Shown piece after piece: positions 16,348 to 25,014 of a stretch of DNA of 64,000 nucleotides. Position 1 is the stretch's first letter, and the number at the start of each line of letters is the position of its first letter. The stretch is taken from contig JAGUYK010000006.1 of NCBI GenBank assembly GCA_020061355.1, positions 124,001 through 188,000 of the forward strand, given 5' to 3'. The notes under the pieces were generated by a model. It was given only the letters and a program-made list of their open reading frames with translations, had not been told where the DNA came from and did not search any database. The stretch is from Ignavibacteriales bacterium. Its GTDB lineage: Bacteria; Bacteroidota; Ignavibacteria; Ignavibacteriales; Melioribacteraceae. A program made the translations under genes and the position numbers.

Positions 16348-16887
16348 TTATTTTTTATCAACTTTTGGCAGATTGAATTGTTTAGATAATTTCCCGATTG
16401 ATTCCAGATCTATGTTACCAACAATATTAACAAAAGAAACTTTTCCTTTTCCATCCAGCGAAGTGATTACCAGCCCAGCATATCCTCTATCGGATGATGG
16501 TTTAACATATACATTTGTAAAGTTACCTTTATTGCGGGATTTAATTATTCTTTGCCATTTTAGATTTTGAAGTTCGGCGTCCATGGATTCAATTGTCTTT
16601 TCAACTCTTTCAATCTCTTTTTCATCAACCATAAACTCCTGTACCTTAACAAGCTTAAGCGCGGCTATTATATTTCCCACTCCCTCTTCCGATTCCCCGG
16701 TCATTCCAGCAACCATTTTTAATAGAGGTTCTTCCAGGTAGACCTCGGAAATCATTTCTCCGCTTCTAAGGCTGGAAAGCTGGCTGAATTCAAAAAACCC
16801 CGGTTCTTTTTTTAGGTCACCCTGCTGTGCAAAGGCAGATCCTGCCGCCATAAAGAAAAGCATTGTTAATAAATTGATCTTTTTCAT
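16348..16887 (-). CDS. Secreted DUF4252 protein
   Basis: A 179-residue exported protein with signal peptide MKKINLLTMLFFMAAGSAFA. The mature region matches DUF4252, a Bacteroidota family: FFEFSQLSSLRSGEMISEVY, a central charged helix (EKEIERVEKTIESMDAEL) and a C-terminal strand-rich half with NVYVKPSSDRGYAGLVI and VNIVGNIDLESIGKL. Function is unknown. It follows an ECF sigma factor and its membrane partner, an arrangement often seen for DUF4252 genes, which suggests it is part of, or a target of, that envelope-stress circuit. AAAGGAGAAA precedes the start. Confidence 0.85.
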   Translation of the reverse strand: MKKINLLTMLFFMAAGSAFAQQGDLKKEPGFFEFSQLSSLRSGEMISEVYLEEPLLKMVAGMTGESEEGVGNIIAALKLVKVQEFMVDEKEIERVEKTIESMDAELQNLKWQRIIKSRNKGNFTNVYVKPSSDRGYAGLVITSLDGKGKVSFVNIVGNIDLESIGKLSKQFNLPKVDKK

Positions 16888-16888
16888 T

Positions 16889-17443
16889 TTATTTCTCCTT
16901 TAATAAAGTGTTTACAATTTCAATCCCTTCGTGTATTGGTTTTGCTATACGATCAGTCAGGATTTCATTTTTCAATGTTTGTTGTGTTTCGTTCATAATA
17001 TTACCGATTAATTGCAGCGCATATTTTGTTTGTTTATCTGCTAATTGAATTTCATGATCTGTAAATCTTCTTTCAACCGGTCGATTAAAAATTACCGTTG
17101 CAATAATTAATAAGACAACGGTTAGAGAAGCGAATGCAGACGCTATTGGCTTATTCAAAACAAGAGAGAATAAGTCTGTAATAAACGACCCTCTGATCTC
17201 GGGTTTGGGAAGATTGTTTATTTTCGAATTTGCAAAAATCTTATCCGGACAAACTTCCTCACTAAAAGTGTGAACCAGCCGGGCGGTTCTGCGGTATGAT
17301 TCCAGTTCAGATTTGATTCTATTATTATTCAAAGAGGCGAGGTAAACAACAGCTCTTTCAAAAACGTTCGCATCATTATATGCAACAGAAATAATTTTTT
17401 CTATCATTTTGTTACTAATATCAGATGACTTCGTGGGCTTCAT
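16889..17443 (-). CDS. Membrane protein partner of ECF sigma factor, putative anti-sigma
   Basis: A 184-residue protein with one central transmembrane helix (SLTVVLLIIATVIF near 108-125), a charged cytoplasmic N-terminal half and a periplasmic tail. It overlaps the end of the sigma-factor gene by 23 bases and is followed after one base by the DUF4252 gene. Gene order and topology fit an anti-sigma factor that holds the sigma factor at the membrane, but no zinc-binding HxxxCxxC motif is seen, so it would be an unusual ZAS-less type. The assignment is by position only. Confidence 0.72.
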   Translation of the reverse strand: MKPTKSSDISNKMIEKIISVAYNDANVFERAVVYLASLNNNRIKSELESYRRTARLVHTFSEEVCPDKIFANSKINNLPKPEIRGSFITDLFSLVLNKPIASAFASLTVVLLIIATVIFNRPVERRFTDHEIQLADKQTKYALQLIGNIMNETQQTLKNEILTDRIAKPIHEGIEIVNTLLKEK

Positions 17444-17954
17444 AATCTTTTAATTCCTCTTGTAATTTTTTCCGCGCTCTTAATAAATAAACCTTTACAG
17501 TGTTTATCGGCAAATCGAGAGTTTTACTTATCTCCCTATATTTCATTCCGTTTATTTCAAAAAGAACAAAAATGCTCTTCAGGTTTTCAGGCAATCTTTC
17601 AATTGCTTCTTTTACTTTCGATACCATCATATTCATATGTGTCGTCAAATACGGATTGTCCCCGGCGGCATTAATTGAAAATGTATCTTCGAACTCATCG
17701 TCTATTTCATGCTCTCTGTTAAAGACAACAGTCCTTCTGCGCAAATAATCGATACATAAATTATTGGTGGTTTTCATTATCCATGTTTTTGCAGCCAATA
17801 AATTAAATTTGTCTATGTTTTCCCAGATGCGAATCATTACTTCCTGAGTAACATCATCTGCATCCATCTTATTCTTCAGCATATACCTGGAATATGAATA
17901 AATCTTGTTCTTATACTGCTGAATTAAGAAACGATATCTCTCTTGTTTAAGCAT
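17421..17954 (-). CDS. ECF-type RNA polymerase sigma factor
   Basis: A 177-residue sigma70-family extracytoplasmic-function factor. Region 2 is visible as YKNKIYSYSRYMLKNKMDAD, DVTQEVMIRIWENID and AKTWIMKTTNNLCIDYLRRR. Region 4 has a helix-turn-helix in MKYREISKTLDLPINTVKVY, followed by LLRARKKLQEEL. It would direct polymerase to a small regulon. The overlapping downstream gene encodes its likely membrane regulator. The upstream 109-base gap is shared with a divergent VOC-family gene, so both could be driven from it. Confidence 0.93.
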   Translation of the reverse strand: MLKQERYRFLIQQYKNKIYSYSRYMLKNKMDADDVTQEVMIRIWENIDKFNLLAAKTWIMKTTNNLCIDYLRRRTVVFNREHEIDDEFEDTFSINAAGDNPYLTTHMNMMVSKVKEAIERLPENLKSIFVLFEINGMKYREISKTLDLPINTVKVYLLRARKKLQEELKDYEAHEVI

Positions 17955-18063
17955 TATTTTTACACCTTAAAGACGAATCAATGTAAATATTTGTTACACT
18001 AAAGACTAAAAATAATTATAATACGTACCAAGAATTATACTGATATTAAGAAAGGATAAAATC

Positions 18064-18450
18064 ATGTCCGGTAATAATAACGAAACAGGATCAATCGGCT
18101 GGATCGATTTAACAATAGACAATGCTGAAGAATTAAAATATTTTTATTCGGAGGTTGTGGGCTGGAAATCCGAAAACGTTTCAATGGGGAATTACAACGA
18201 TTTCAATATGATAAGTCCATCAACCGGTAATCCCGTAGCGGGTATCTGTAATAAAAGAGGCGGCAATTTAAATATTCCTTCTCAATGGATGGTCTATATA
18301 ATTGTTGAAAACCTCGAGGAGAGTATTAAAAAATGTACAGAGTTTGGGGGAAAAGTAGTGCTCGAACTTAAAGATATGGGAGATTACGGGAAGTACTGCA
18401 TCATTCAGGATCCGGCAAATGCTGTTTGCGCTTTATTCGAAAAGAAATAA
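18064..18450 (+). CDS. VOC-family (glyoxalase-like) protein
   Basis: A 128-residue vicinal-oxygen-chelate fold protein: IGWIDLTIDNAEELKYFYSE begins the first beta-alpha-beta module and the second begins WMVYIIVENLEESIKKC, ending AVCALFEKK. Members include glyoxalase I, fosfomycin resistance proteins and predicted metal-dependent enzymes; the substrate cannot be named. It reads divergently from the sigma-factor operon, with AAAGGA before the ATG. Metal ligands are not clearly retained. Confidence 0.85.
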   Translation: MSGNNNETGSIGWIDLTIDNAEELKYFYSEVVGWKSENVSMGNYNDFNMISPSTGNPVAGICNKRGGNLNIPSQWMVYIIVENLEESIKKCTEFGGKVVLELKDMGDYGKYCIIQDPANAVCALFEKK

Positions 18451-18457
18451 ATTCAAC

Positions 18458-19003
18458 ATGATACAAAATGATTATTATCATAGAATCGAGTTAATTTTCC
18501 GGAATTCTAATTCACCCGATGAATTATTCGACACCTTCAACGATGCAATTAAGTTAAAGATTACAGATCTGTCCCTCTATAAAATATTCCTGGGTAATCC
18601 GGCTCTTTCGGTTGATGAGCTAAAAATGTTTACCGGAAAATTATTGAAAGAAATACCTGAAAACCGTTTTCCTATCGGGATGTGGGCGGCAAAGATTTTT
18701 GAAAACAGACAAAGCAGTTATGAATTTATGGAAAACGCAATTCATTATTATATCCTTGCAATGGAATCTAAACCGGATGCACATGAGCCATTACTAGAAA
18801 TGATCCGATTATACAACATAGAACTTGATTTGCCCTGCAACAGAAAAATTCTGGAACTACTCGATACTTTTATTCCGGCGGTAAATTCAAAGAGTAAAGT
18901 ATATTTTGCCCTTGCCGACTTATATAAGAAAAAAAACGATTTAAATACAGCAACAAAATATTTAGCGCTTGCAAACAAAGCCGCGGAAAGGGAAAGAGAT
19001 TAA
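18458..19003 (+). CDS. Unknown protein with helical repeats
   Basis: A 181-residue protein, seven bases after the VOC gene. The C-terminal half looks like TPR or related alpha-alpha hairpins: HYYILAMESKPDAHEPLLEM and KVYFALADLYKKKNDLNTAT. The N-terminal half, HRIELIFRNSNSPDELFDTF, has no recognised motif. I chose the ATG at 18458 because the earlier in-frame start at 18419 lies inside the VOC coding region. Likely cytosolic. Function unknown; it probably forms a two-gene unit with the VOC gene. Confidence 0.7.
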   Translation: MIQNDYYHRIELIFRNSNSPDELFDTFNDAIKLKITDLSLYKIFLGNPALSVDELKMFTGKLLKEIPENRFPIGMWAAKIFENRQSSYEFMENAIHYYILAMESKPDAHEPLLEMIRLYNIELDLPCNRKILELLDTFIPAVNSKSKVYFALADLYKKKNDLNTATKYLALANKAAERERD

Positions 19004-19033
19004 ACTAGCAACTCGAGTTCTGCTTTTATAATT

Positions 19034-21733
19034 TTAGTAGTAGTATCCTATTGTGAAATAAAAAAATGTTGGCCCCCAAATAACTTTATTCTTTGGTATT
19101 GCATCAACAAGATAAAAACTTTTCCCAACCGAAAAATCTGCAGGACCAACCGGTGTATTGAAAGAAAGGGTGGCGCCAATTCCATGGCGAAGATCTTTAT
19201 ACCGGATCTGCTCTTTTTCTGTCCACGCAGAGCCAAGATCGTATCTAAATTTTAAATAGGTATCGAAGAAAAGTTTTATTGGTAATTTCTGCATATACTC
19301 AAGCGAAGCTGAAAACACCTGTCTTCCGCGGTACTCGTTGTCCCTGTAACCAAAAAACATGTTCTGTCCGCCAAACGAAAAATGCTGACTAAGTGGAAGC
19401 GTTTCATCAGAGATGCCAACCGTTCCATGAAATATAAAGGCGTTGGGCGCGTTCAAACCAAGGATACTTTTATAATCGAATAAAAATTTTGAATAGCTTA
19501 TATCTCCGCCAAGCGCTGTCTGCGCTGTTTCATAATATGTTTTTACCAAGAATCCATCTGTAGGATAGGGATATTGATCCTGTGAATCGATTATAAGTGA
19601 CAATCGTAAACTTGCAATATCCAGGTTATAGGAAGGGCCGGTATAGTCATATTTCCCTTTTATTTCATCTCTTTGATATTTCGCTTCGGCAGAGATATGC
19701 CCGAATCTTCCCACCTGTGAACCAAGGCTAAATGAACCACCATAAAAAATCTGCCGGTATTCTCCGGTCTTGCTGCGTGAAAATTTATTATGTACTGTTT
19801 GCGGATCGTCATCATAGACATTAACATCGTTGAAATCATAAAATGCCCGGATTCGATATGTGAAGTAAGTATCAAAAACCCTGTTGGCGCGGTGCTCCAA
19901 TACATACGATCTGTTTCGAATACCGCCTGATAGAATGGTTCCAACTTCGGTTCCGGTTCCAAAAAAATTTTCATCCCTGATATCGAATGAAAGCTGAGTA
20001 TAATTCTCATTATCGATCCTCATGCCAAAACGCATTATGCTCGAAGGTCTTTCGATAACTGTAATTTTCAATTTATTTCCTTCCCCGGATTTTTCCGCGG
20101 TAAGTTCAATTTGTTCAAATAGATTCGTACTCCTTAAATTCGTCAGACCCTTCTGAGCGTCAACAAACCGAAGATAATCTCCGACTTTAATTGCGAACTC
20201 CCTTGTAATTATTTTTTCTTGTGTCTTTGTGTTTCCATCCACAATTAACTTTGAAACAAGTCCTTCATCTAACATTATGTGAAGTGTGCCGGTCGATTCT
20301 TCAAACAGAACACTTTCAATTCTTGCCAGGATATAACCACTCTCTTTATATTCCCTAAGGATATCCAGCGCCGCATTAAGAGTTTTCAATGAATTAAATG
20401 GTTTGTTAATTAAATGAGATAGTCTGCGCGCAAGATTTTCACGGTCGAAAATTGAAACCCCAGTTATTTCGTAATTAGTTACTTCGCTGTTTTTTTCTGC
20501 ATGCAAAGAAAAAAATGTTGCGGAATTATTTTTTTCGATTTCCACAAAAACGTTTTTATAATCCCCGCTTTTCTGAATTTGATATAACTGAAAAAGAATT
20601 TCGTGATTTGAGATAATATCGCTGCTCTTAATATTTGCCAAAAAAGAATTTTCAAGATCTTTAGGAAATTCTTTTACAAATATATTTTGATAAATCTCTT
20701 CCTTAACGTCAAGATATTCTATGAATTGTTCCTTAATCTTTTCCTTAATTGAAGCTGCTTGTTCGGATGCTCTTCTATATCCTTCGGTTAAAATAGAATC
20801 TACCTGATTGAAGTCGGAGTTTTTTATTCCGTTAAGTCTGGGTTGAATTATAAAATCAGCTTCTTCAAGTTGTTGTTCATTTAATATCTGCATTGGAATA
20901 CTTACAAGCTGGTCAGCTATAACCCAGGGATAATTCAGTTCGCTTTCTTCATACAGAGGACTTACTGCATTACCGGCAATAATAATATCGGCTCCAAGTT
21001 TGCGGGTCTCTTTAACCGGGATATTTGCAACCAATCCGCCATCAACAAGCGATAAAGAATCTCTCTTAACCGGTGGCAGCAAAAGAGTAACGCTTGAACT
21101 AGCCTGCATCGAAATTCCAAGCGGGCCCTGATCTAAAACTACCTTCTTTCCATAAACTAAATCGGTTGCAATTGCCCTGAATTTGTATCGAAGATTGTTA
21201 TAATCGTCGGTTTGAATGGGGGCGTTGAGAGAGAGAAGGTTAAGAAAATTAGCACCCCGCTGTCCCGAGCTAAGCGACCGCGGCAGAATCGGTTTAAGTC
21301 CATCAATTCTAAAAGAAATTATTGCGCGGTCTTCGGTTAATTTTTGATCGACAAAAAGTTCATTGCGGTTTGTTTGCTCTACAGCAAAGAGATCGTTCCA
21401 ATTTGTTTTTCTAACAAGCGAATCGAGTTCGTTTATCGAATAACCGGCAGAATAAAGCCCGCCGACAATACTTCCCATACTGGTTCCTACAATTATATCA
21501 ATCGGGATTTGTTCTTCTTCAAAAACACGGAGGATTCCAAGCAGTGATAATGCCCTTGCACCGCCGCCGCTTAATGCTAATCCCACCTTGGGAAGATTTA
21601 TTGGAACTTGCTGGGTTAATTCAAAAGGAAGTCTTTTTGTTTCGAGATCTAATTTAAGCGTGTCTTTCTTCTGAGAAAAAATTACGGCAGACGTAATAAA
21701 AATAAAAAACAATATTCGTTTTGTTAGAAACAT
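19034..21733 (-). CDS. Patatin-like phospholipase with POTRA/BamA-type outer-membrane barrel
   Basis: An 899-residue exported protein. After a signal peptide comes a patatin domain with GLALSGGGARALSLLGIL, the nucleophile elbow GTSMG and DGGLVANIPV carrying the catalytic Asp. Then come POTRA-like repeats (about 400-560) and a 16-strand BamA/Omp85 beta barrel ending in an aromatic residue (TIGYYY). This is the PlpD-type V autotransporter architecture, where the barrel delivers or anchors the lipase at the cell surface. It sits just after the yidC terminator but reads in the same direction. Confidence 0.9.
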   Translation of the reverse strand: MFLTKRILFFIFITSAVIFSQKKDTLKLDLETKRLPFELTQQVPINLPKVGLALSGGGARALSLLGILRVFEEEQIPIDIIVGTSMGSIVGGLYSAGYSINELDSLVRKTNWNDLFAVEQTNRNELFVDQKLTEDRAIISFRIDGLKPILPRSLSSGQRGANFLNLLSLNAPIQTDDYNNLRYKFRAIATDLVYGKKVVLDQGPLGISMQASSSVTLLLPPVKRDSLSLVDGGLVANIPVKETRKLGADIIIAGNAVSPLYEESELNYPWVIADQLVSIPMQILNEQQLEEADFIIQPRLNGIKNSDFNQVDSILTEGYRRASEQAASIKEKIKEQFIEYLDVKEEIYQNIFVKEFPKDLENSFLANIKSSDIISNHEILFQLYQIQKSGDYKNVFVEIEKNNSATFFSLHAEKNSEVTNYEITGVSIFDRENLARRLSHLINKPFNSLKTLNAALDILREYKESGYILARIESVLFEESTGTLHIMLDEGLVSKLIVDGNTKTQEKIITREFAIKVGDYLRFVDAQKGLTNLRSTNLFEQIELTAEKSGEGNKLKITVIERPSSIMRFGMRIDNENYTQLSFDIRDENFFGTGTEVGTILSGGIRNRSYVLEHRANRVFDTYFTYRIRAFYDFNDVNVYDDDPQTVHNKFSRSKTGEYRQIFYGGSFSLGSQVGRFGHISAEAKYQRDEIKGKYDYTGPSYNLDIASLRLSLIIDSQDQYPYPTDGFLVKTYYETAQTALGGDISYSKFLFDYKSILGLNAPNAFIFHGTVGISDETLPLSQHFSFGGQNMFFGYRDNEYRGRQVFSASLEYMQKLPIKLFFDTYLKFRYDLGSAWTEKEQIRYKDLRHGIGATLSFNTPVGPADFSVGKSFYLVDAIPKNKVIWGPTFFYFTIGYYY

Positions 21734-21757
21734 TTATGTAATGATTTATCTGATAAA

Positions 21758-21799
21758 ATTGCCTCCATCCTTCTTAAGTTATTAAGAGATGGAGGCAAT
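21758..21799 (-). terminator. Rho-independent terminator after yidC
   Basis: A 12-base stem: ATTGCCTCCATC (21758-21769) pairs with GATGGAGGCAAT (21788-21799) around an 18-base loop. Read on the minus strand the stem is followed by TTTT at 21757 downwards. It separates yidC from the patatin gene. Confidence 0.8.
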
Positions 21800-21804
21800 A
21801 AAAA

Positions 21805-23655
21805 TTATCTTTTCTTTTGAGAAGTTTTTTTCTGGGCGTGTGCTTGTTTTTCGGCAGCTTCCATCATTCTTGCCATGAAACCTTTTTTCTGTTTCGGATT
21901 TTCAACCGGAACAAGTTCGCCATCGCCTTTTTTATGATTTATATAGTATTGCTGACCAATCGAAAGCAAGTTGAACATAAAATAATAAAGATTCAAGCCG
22001 GAAGGGAATGTCATAAACAGAGCAGTAAACATGACCGGCATTAAATAAACAAGTGCTTTCTGAGAAGGATCTTTAACGCTCATCTTCTGCTGAAAGAACA
22101 TTGTAATTCCAAGTAGAACTGCTAATCCGCTTATTACATCAATTCCGAACAAAGGAATTTTGAAAGGCATTCTGTATATAACATCGGGAGCAGATAAATT
22201 ATTTATCCATAACATAAACGGTTGCTGACGAATATCTATCGCAACATTGAATAGACTCCACAACGCAATAAGAATGGGCATTTGAAGAAGCATGGGAAGA
22301 CAACCGCCCATCGGATTAATTCCGTAAGTGGAATAAAGCTTCATTGTCTCTTTCTGAACCTTTTGCGGATCGTCCTTATGTTTTTCTTTCAACTCGGCTA
22401 TTTTGGGCTGAAGGAGCTGCATTTTCTTCATTGATTTTAAGCTTTGCTTGGTTAAAGGATGAAGAGCAAATTTTATTATGATAGAAAAAGCAATTATCAC
22501 AAAACCATAATTCGGTATAAAGCTATGAAGAAATTGAAGGAGCGGAAGCAGAACATATTCGGAGATCGGTCTAATTATAAATCTTAGTCCGAAGAAACTT
22601 CCGAAATCAACAACCGACTGAAGATTGTTCCCATAATTTTTTAGTATATCATAATCGATCGGCCCGATATAAAGTCTGAAAGAGTCTTTCTGAAGTTTTT
22701 CGTTTTTAAATGGCATTTTGATGCTGGCGCTATAAACTTCACGCACATCCAGTTTGTTCTGACTACCAACGCCTTCAAAATAAGCGCCTCCTTCATTACT
22801 CGGTTGATCCGGCACTACGATAATTGCAAAATATTTATTCCTAACAGCGACCCAATCAACTTTACCGTTAATATCTTTTGTTACTTTCTCGCCGCTATGT
22901 CCGGCATCAATAATAAGCTGTTCATCCCCGGAGAATACGCTTGCGTTGGAGAAATTAGCTTCGTCAACAGAATTCTTCTCTGTAAAATTAATTCCATTAG
23001 ACCAGACAACATCGTACCGGAAACTGCTGATAATGTCGTCCATATTTTCTAGTTCAATATCAACTTTGGTCGCATAATTGTTAGCATAAAAGACAAAATT
23101 CTTTCTGATAAACCTGTTGTCGGGAGTTTTAAATTCATACCCGGCAATGAGCGAATCGCTTCCCGTAATCTTATAATAATGTTTGTTGATATTAGATTTA
23201 AAGTCGAGAGCAGATGTGTTAACAAGTTTTCCCTCTTTAGTAACAAAAATAATATTGAAGTCGCCGCCCTTTTCCGGATTCACTAGTTGAACATGTCTAT
23301 CATAAAAATTAGAAGTGTCATCGATGTCATAATGATACCATGTTCCGTATTTCTTTAAGTAGTATTTTCTTATACGGGCGCCTTTGCTTGTCATTTCGAG
23401 TTTTACGAGATCGGTTTCTATCGTTACAATTTCTTCTTCCTGCGGTTGAATATCTCCAAAAGGAGAAGATTCAATCTGTTCGATCTCTTTTTTAGCGATC
23501 TCCGGAATGGGCTTTTCTGCAACAGTATCTTTTTTAACTAAGGTTGAATCCGTTGTTTTTGGCTGCTGGGGCGGGGGAGTTGGTGAATTGAAATAGAGCC
23601 AGACTACAAGTATTAATCCAATTAAAATAAATGCAAGAGTTGTGTTTTTGTCCAT
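21805..23655 (-). CDS. yidC: Membrane protein insertase YidC
   Basis: A 616-residue Gram-negative-type insertase. An N-terminal helix (about 7-25) is followed by a Pro/Lys linker and a large periplasmic beta domain (about 60-345). A five-helix C-terminal insertase core follows, with HPLTKQSLKSMKKMQLLQPK, YGINPMGGCLPMLLQMP and the hydrophilic groove arginine context. The tail (KKGFMARMMEAAEKQAHAQK) is positively charged and binds ribosomes. It is downstream of yidD, rnpA and rpmH in the conserved order, so it works with them in membrane protein biogenesis. Confidence 0.97.
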   Translation of the reverse strand: MDKNTTLAFILIGLILVVWLYFNSPTPPPQQPKTTDSTLVKKDTVAEKPIPEIAKKEIEQIESSPFGDIQPQEEEIVTIETDLVKLEMTSKGARIRKYYLKKYGTWYHYDIDDTSNFYDRHVQLVNPEKGGDFNIIFVTKEGKLVNTSALDFKSNINKHYYKITGSDSLIAGYEFKTPDNRFIRKNFVFYANNYATKVDIELENMDDIISSFRYDVVWSNGINFTEKNSVDEANFSNASVFSGDEQLIIDAGHSGEKVTKDINGKVDWVAVRNKYFAIIVVPDQPSNEGGAYFEGVGSQNKLDVREVYSASIKMPFKNEKLQKDSFRLYIGPIDYDILKNYGNNLQSVVDFGSFFGLRFIIRPISEYVLLPLLQFLHSFIPNYGFVIIAFSIIIKFALHPLTKQSLKSMKKMQLLQPKIAELKEKHKDDPQKVQKETMKLYSTYGINPMGGCLPMLLQMPILIALWSLFNVAIDIRQQPFMLWINNLSAPDVIYRMPFKIPLFGIDVISGLAVLLGITMFFQQKMSVKDPSQKALVYLMPVMFTALFMTFPSGLNLYYFMFNLLSIGQQYYINHKKGDGELVPVENPKQKKGFMARMMEAAEKQAHAQKKTSQKKR

Positions 23656-23670
23656 TCGTTTTCCTATAAA

Positions 23671-23880
23671 TTATTCGACCGGATCGTAACCGCCTTTGTT
23701 AAAGGGATTACATCTTAAAATACGCCACACGGATTTAATTCCCCCTTTTACTGCACCATGCTTTTCAATTGACCGAACCGCATACTCCGAACATGTTGGA
23801 TAAAAGCGGCATGAGGAGGGAAACATAGGCGAAATAAATTTTTGATAAAGCTTAATAACGTAAATAAAAATTGAACGCAT
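23671..23880 (-). CDS. yidD: Membrane protein insertion efficiency factor YidD
   Basis: A 69-residue protein of the YidD family: [34 protein letters not shown], then [20 protein letters not shown]. It helps YidC insert membrane proteins and is peripheral to the inner membrane. An in-frame ATG at 23898 would overlap rnpA; the ATG at 23880, two bases after the rnpA stop, gives the usual length and N terminus ([10 protein letters not shown]). The gene lies between rnpA and yidC as in most bacteria. Confidence 0.95.
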   Translation of the reverse strand: MRSIFIYVIKLYQKFISPMFPSSCRFYPTCSEYAVRSIEKHGAVKGGIKSVWRILRCNPFNKGGYDPVE

Positions 23881-23881
23881 T

Positions 23882-24280
23882 TTATAACTTCGTTCCAATC
23901 TGAATCAGAAGGTCAGTAACTTCGTTCATAATATCTTTCAGAAAAATCTTTTTGTTGTTCGTTTGATTAAGAGTGCCCGGGGAAAAAACGAGCAGTAGTT
24001 TCAGCTTCTTAATTATGCAAGCGTTATTAATTTCCATTTTATTTAACCGGTACGATTCGCGTAGAAGCCGCTTAATTCTATTTCTCCAGACAGCGTTGCC
24101 AGATTTACTTGATACGGCATATGCTGTTTTAATCCCGATCATATCGGGATTTCTATCAATAAAAAAGACGGCTTTCAATTTATTAGACGGGGAGAATAAA
24201 ATTTCTCCCCGTGAATAAACTAATTCGAATTCTTTTTTACTTTTGATTCTTTCTGAAGCAGAAAGACCAAACCGTTTCAA
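23882..24280 (-). CDS. rnpA: Ribonuclease P protein component
   Basis: A 132-residue RNase P protein that assists the RNA subunit in tRNA 5' maturation. The signature [18 protein letters not shown] (about residues 71-88) is conserved and the N terminus [15 protein letters not shown] is typical. Translation seems to start at TTG (24278-24280), preceded by AGGAGGAT; no ATG fits. It lies between rpmH and yidD. The protein is somewhat longer than the usual 115-120 residues at the C-terminal end. Confidence 0.94.
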   Translation of the reverse strand: MKRFGLSASERIKSKKEFELVYSRGEILFSPSNKLKAVFFIDRNPDMIGIKTAYAVSSKSGNAVWRNRIKRLLRESYRLNKMEINNACIIKKLKLLLVFSPGTLNQTNNKKIFLKDIMNEVTDLLIQIGTKL

Positions 24281-24371
24281 ATAATCCTCCTCGCTTTTAA
24301 TTGCGAGGTAACAACAAACAACATTTTATCAAAAAGAGCAAGTTTATAAATCTTGCAGCTGAAAAATCGGT

Positions 24372-24518
24372 TTATTTCTCGTCGCTAACAGTCAGTTTTT
24401 TTCTGCCTTTAGCTCTTCTGCTGGCAAGAACTTTACGACCATTCTTGGTTTCCATTCTTTCGCGAAAACCGTGTTTATTCTTTCTTTTTCTGTTGCTTGG
24501 CTGATATGTACGTTTCAT
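24372..24518 (-). CDS. rpmH: 50S ribosomal protein L34
   Basis: A 48-residue basic protein: [20 protein letters not shown] is the hallmark L34 N terminus, followed by [20 protein letters not shown] and a short tail KLTVSDEK. It binds 23S rRNA in the large subunit. It heads the rpmH-rnpA-yidD-yidC block. The gene is too short for many gene callers but is unambiguous. Confidence 0.98.
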   Translation of the reverse strand: MKRTYQPSNRKRKNKHGFRERMETKNGRKVLASRRAKGRKKLTVSDEK

Positions 24519-24547
24519 TTTTATCCTTTAATCCATTTGAAAGTGCG

Positions 24548-24578
24548 CAAAATTAAACAAATTATGGGTAAGAACCAA
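24548..24578 (-). promoter_or_regulatory. Candidate Bacteroidota-type promoter for rpmH
   Basis: On the minus strand, TTG (24576-24578), 20 bases, then TAATTTTG (24548-24555) match the Bacteroidota -33 TTG / -7 TAnnTTTG pattern, with the -7 box about 30 bases before the rpmH start. Weak evidence by itself. Confidence 0.35.
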
Positions 24579-25014
24579 TATCGGGGGGTGTTACAAATTG
24601 TTTGATTATAGAGATTAAGGAGGGTTTAAAAAGAGTAGGGCGGAAATCTCAGCGAACAGTCCAGCCGAGTACCGTTCACCAAAATAACCGCCGCCATCCA
24701 GAAAACTTTTAGTGTTGCTTATTTCAAAGTGTGAATCTAATTATTGTATAATACTCAACCGGCATGCCATTAATTACCCTCATTTTTTGCTCTCTTTTGC
24801 CGTATTGTTTAGAAAAAATTGTTTCAAAATGAATTGGTTTATTGAAATGAGGCAGAGTCAATAAATAGAATTCAAATATTTATTTGTTTTCCTGGTGAGT
24901 TTTATGGGTTTCAAATAGATAAAAACAAAAAGCCCCGATAATTCTTTAACGGTTTAAAAATAAATAACAGTTCGCCATAGTTGTTGGTAAGTCGCTTTAT
25001 TACAAATAAACTCG
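24579..25014. other. Gene-poor stretch between rpmH and glgA
   Basis: No convincing gene. On the minus strand an open stretch of about 41 codons without a start (roughly 24620-24740, reading ...SFLDGGGYFGERYSAGL...) ends at TAA. It could be a gene remnant or a dispersed repeat translated by chance. The segment next to glgA contains no clear terminator. Confidence 0.5.
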
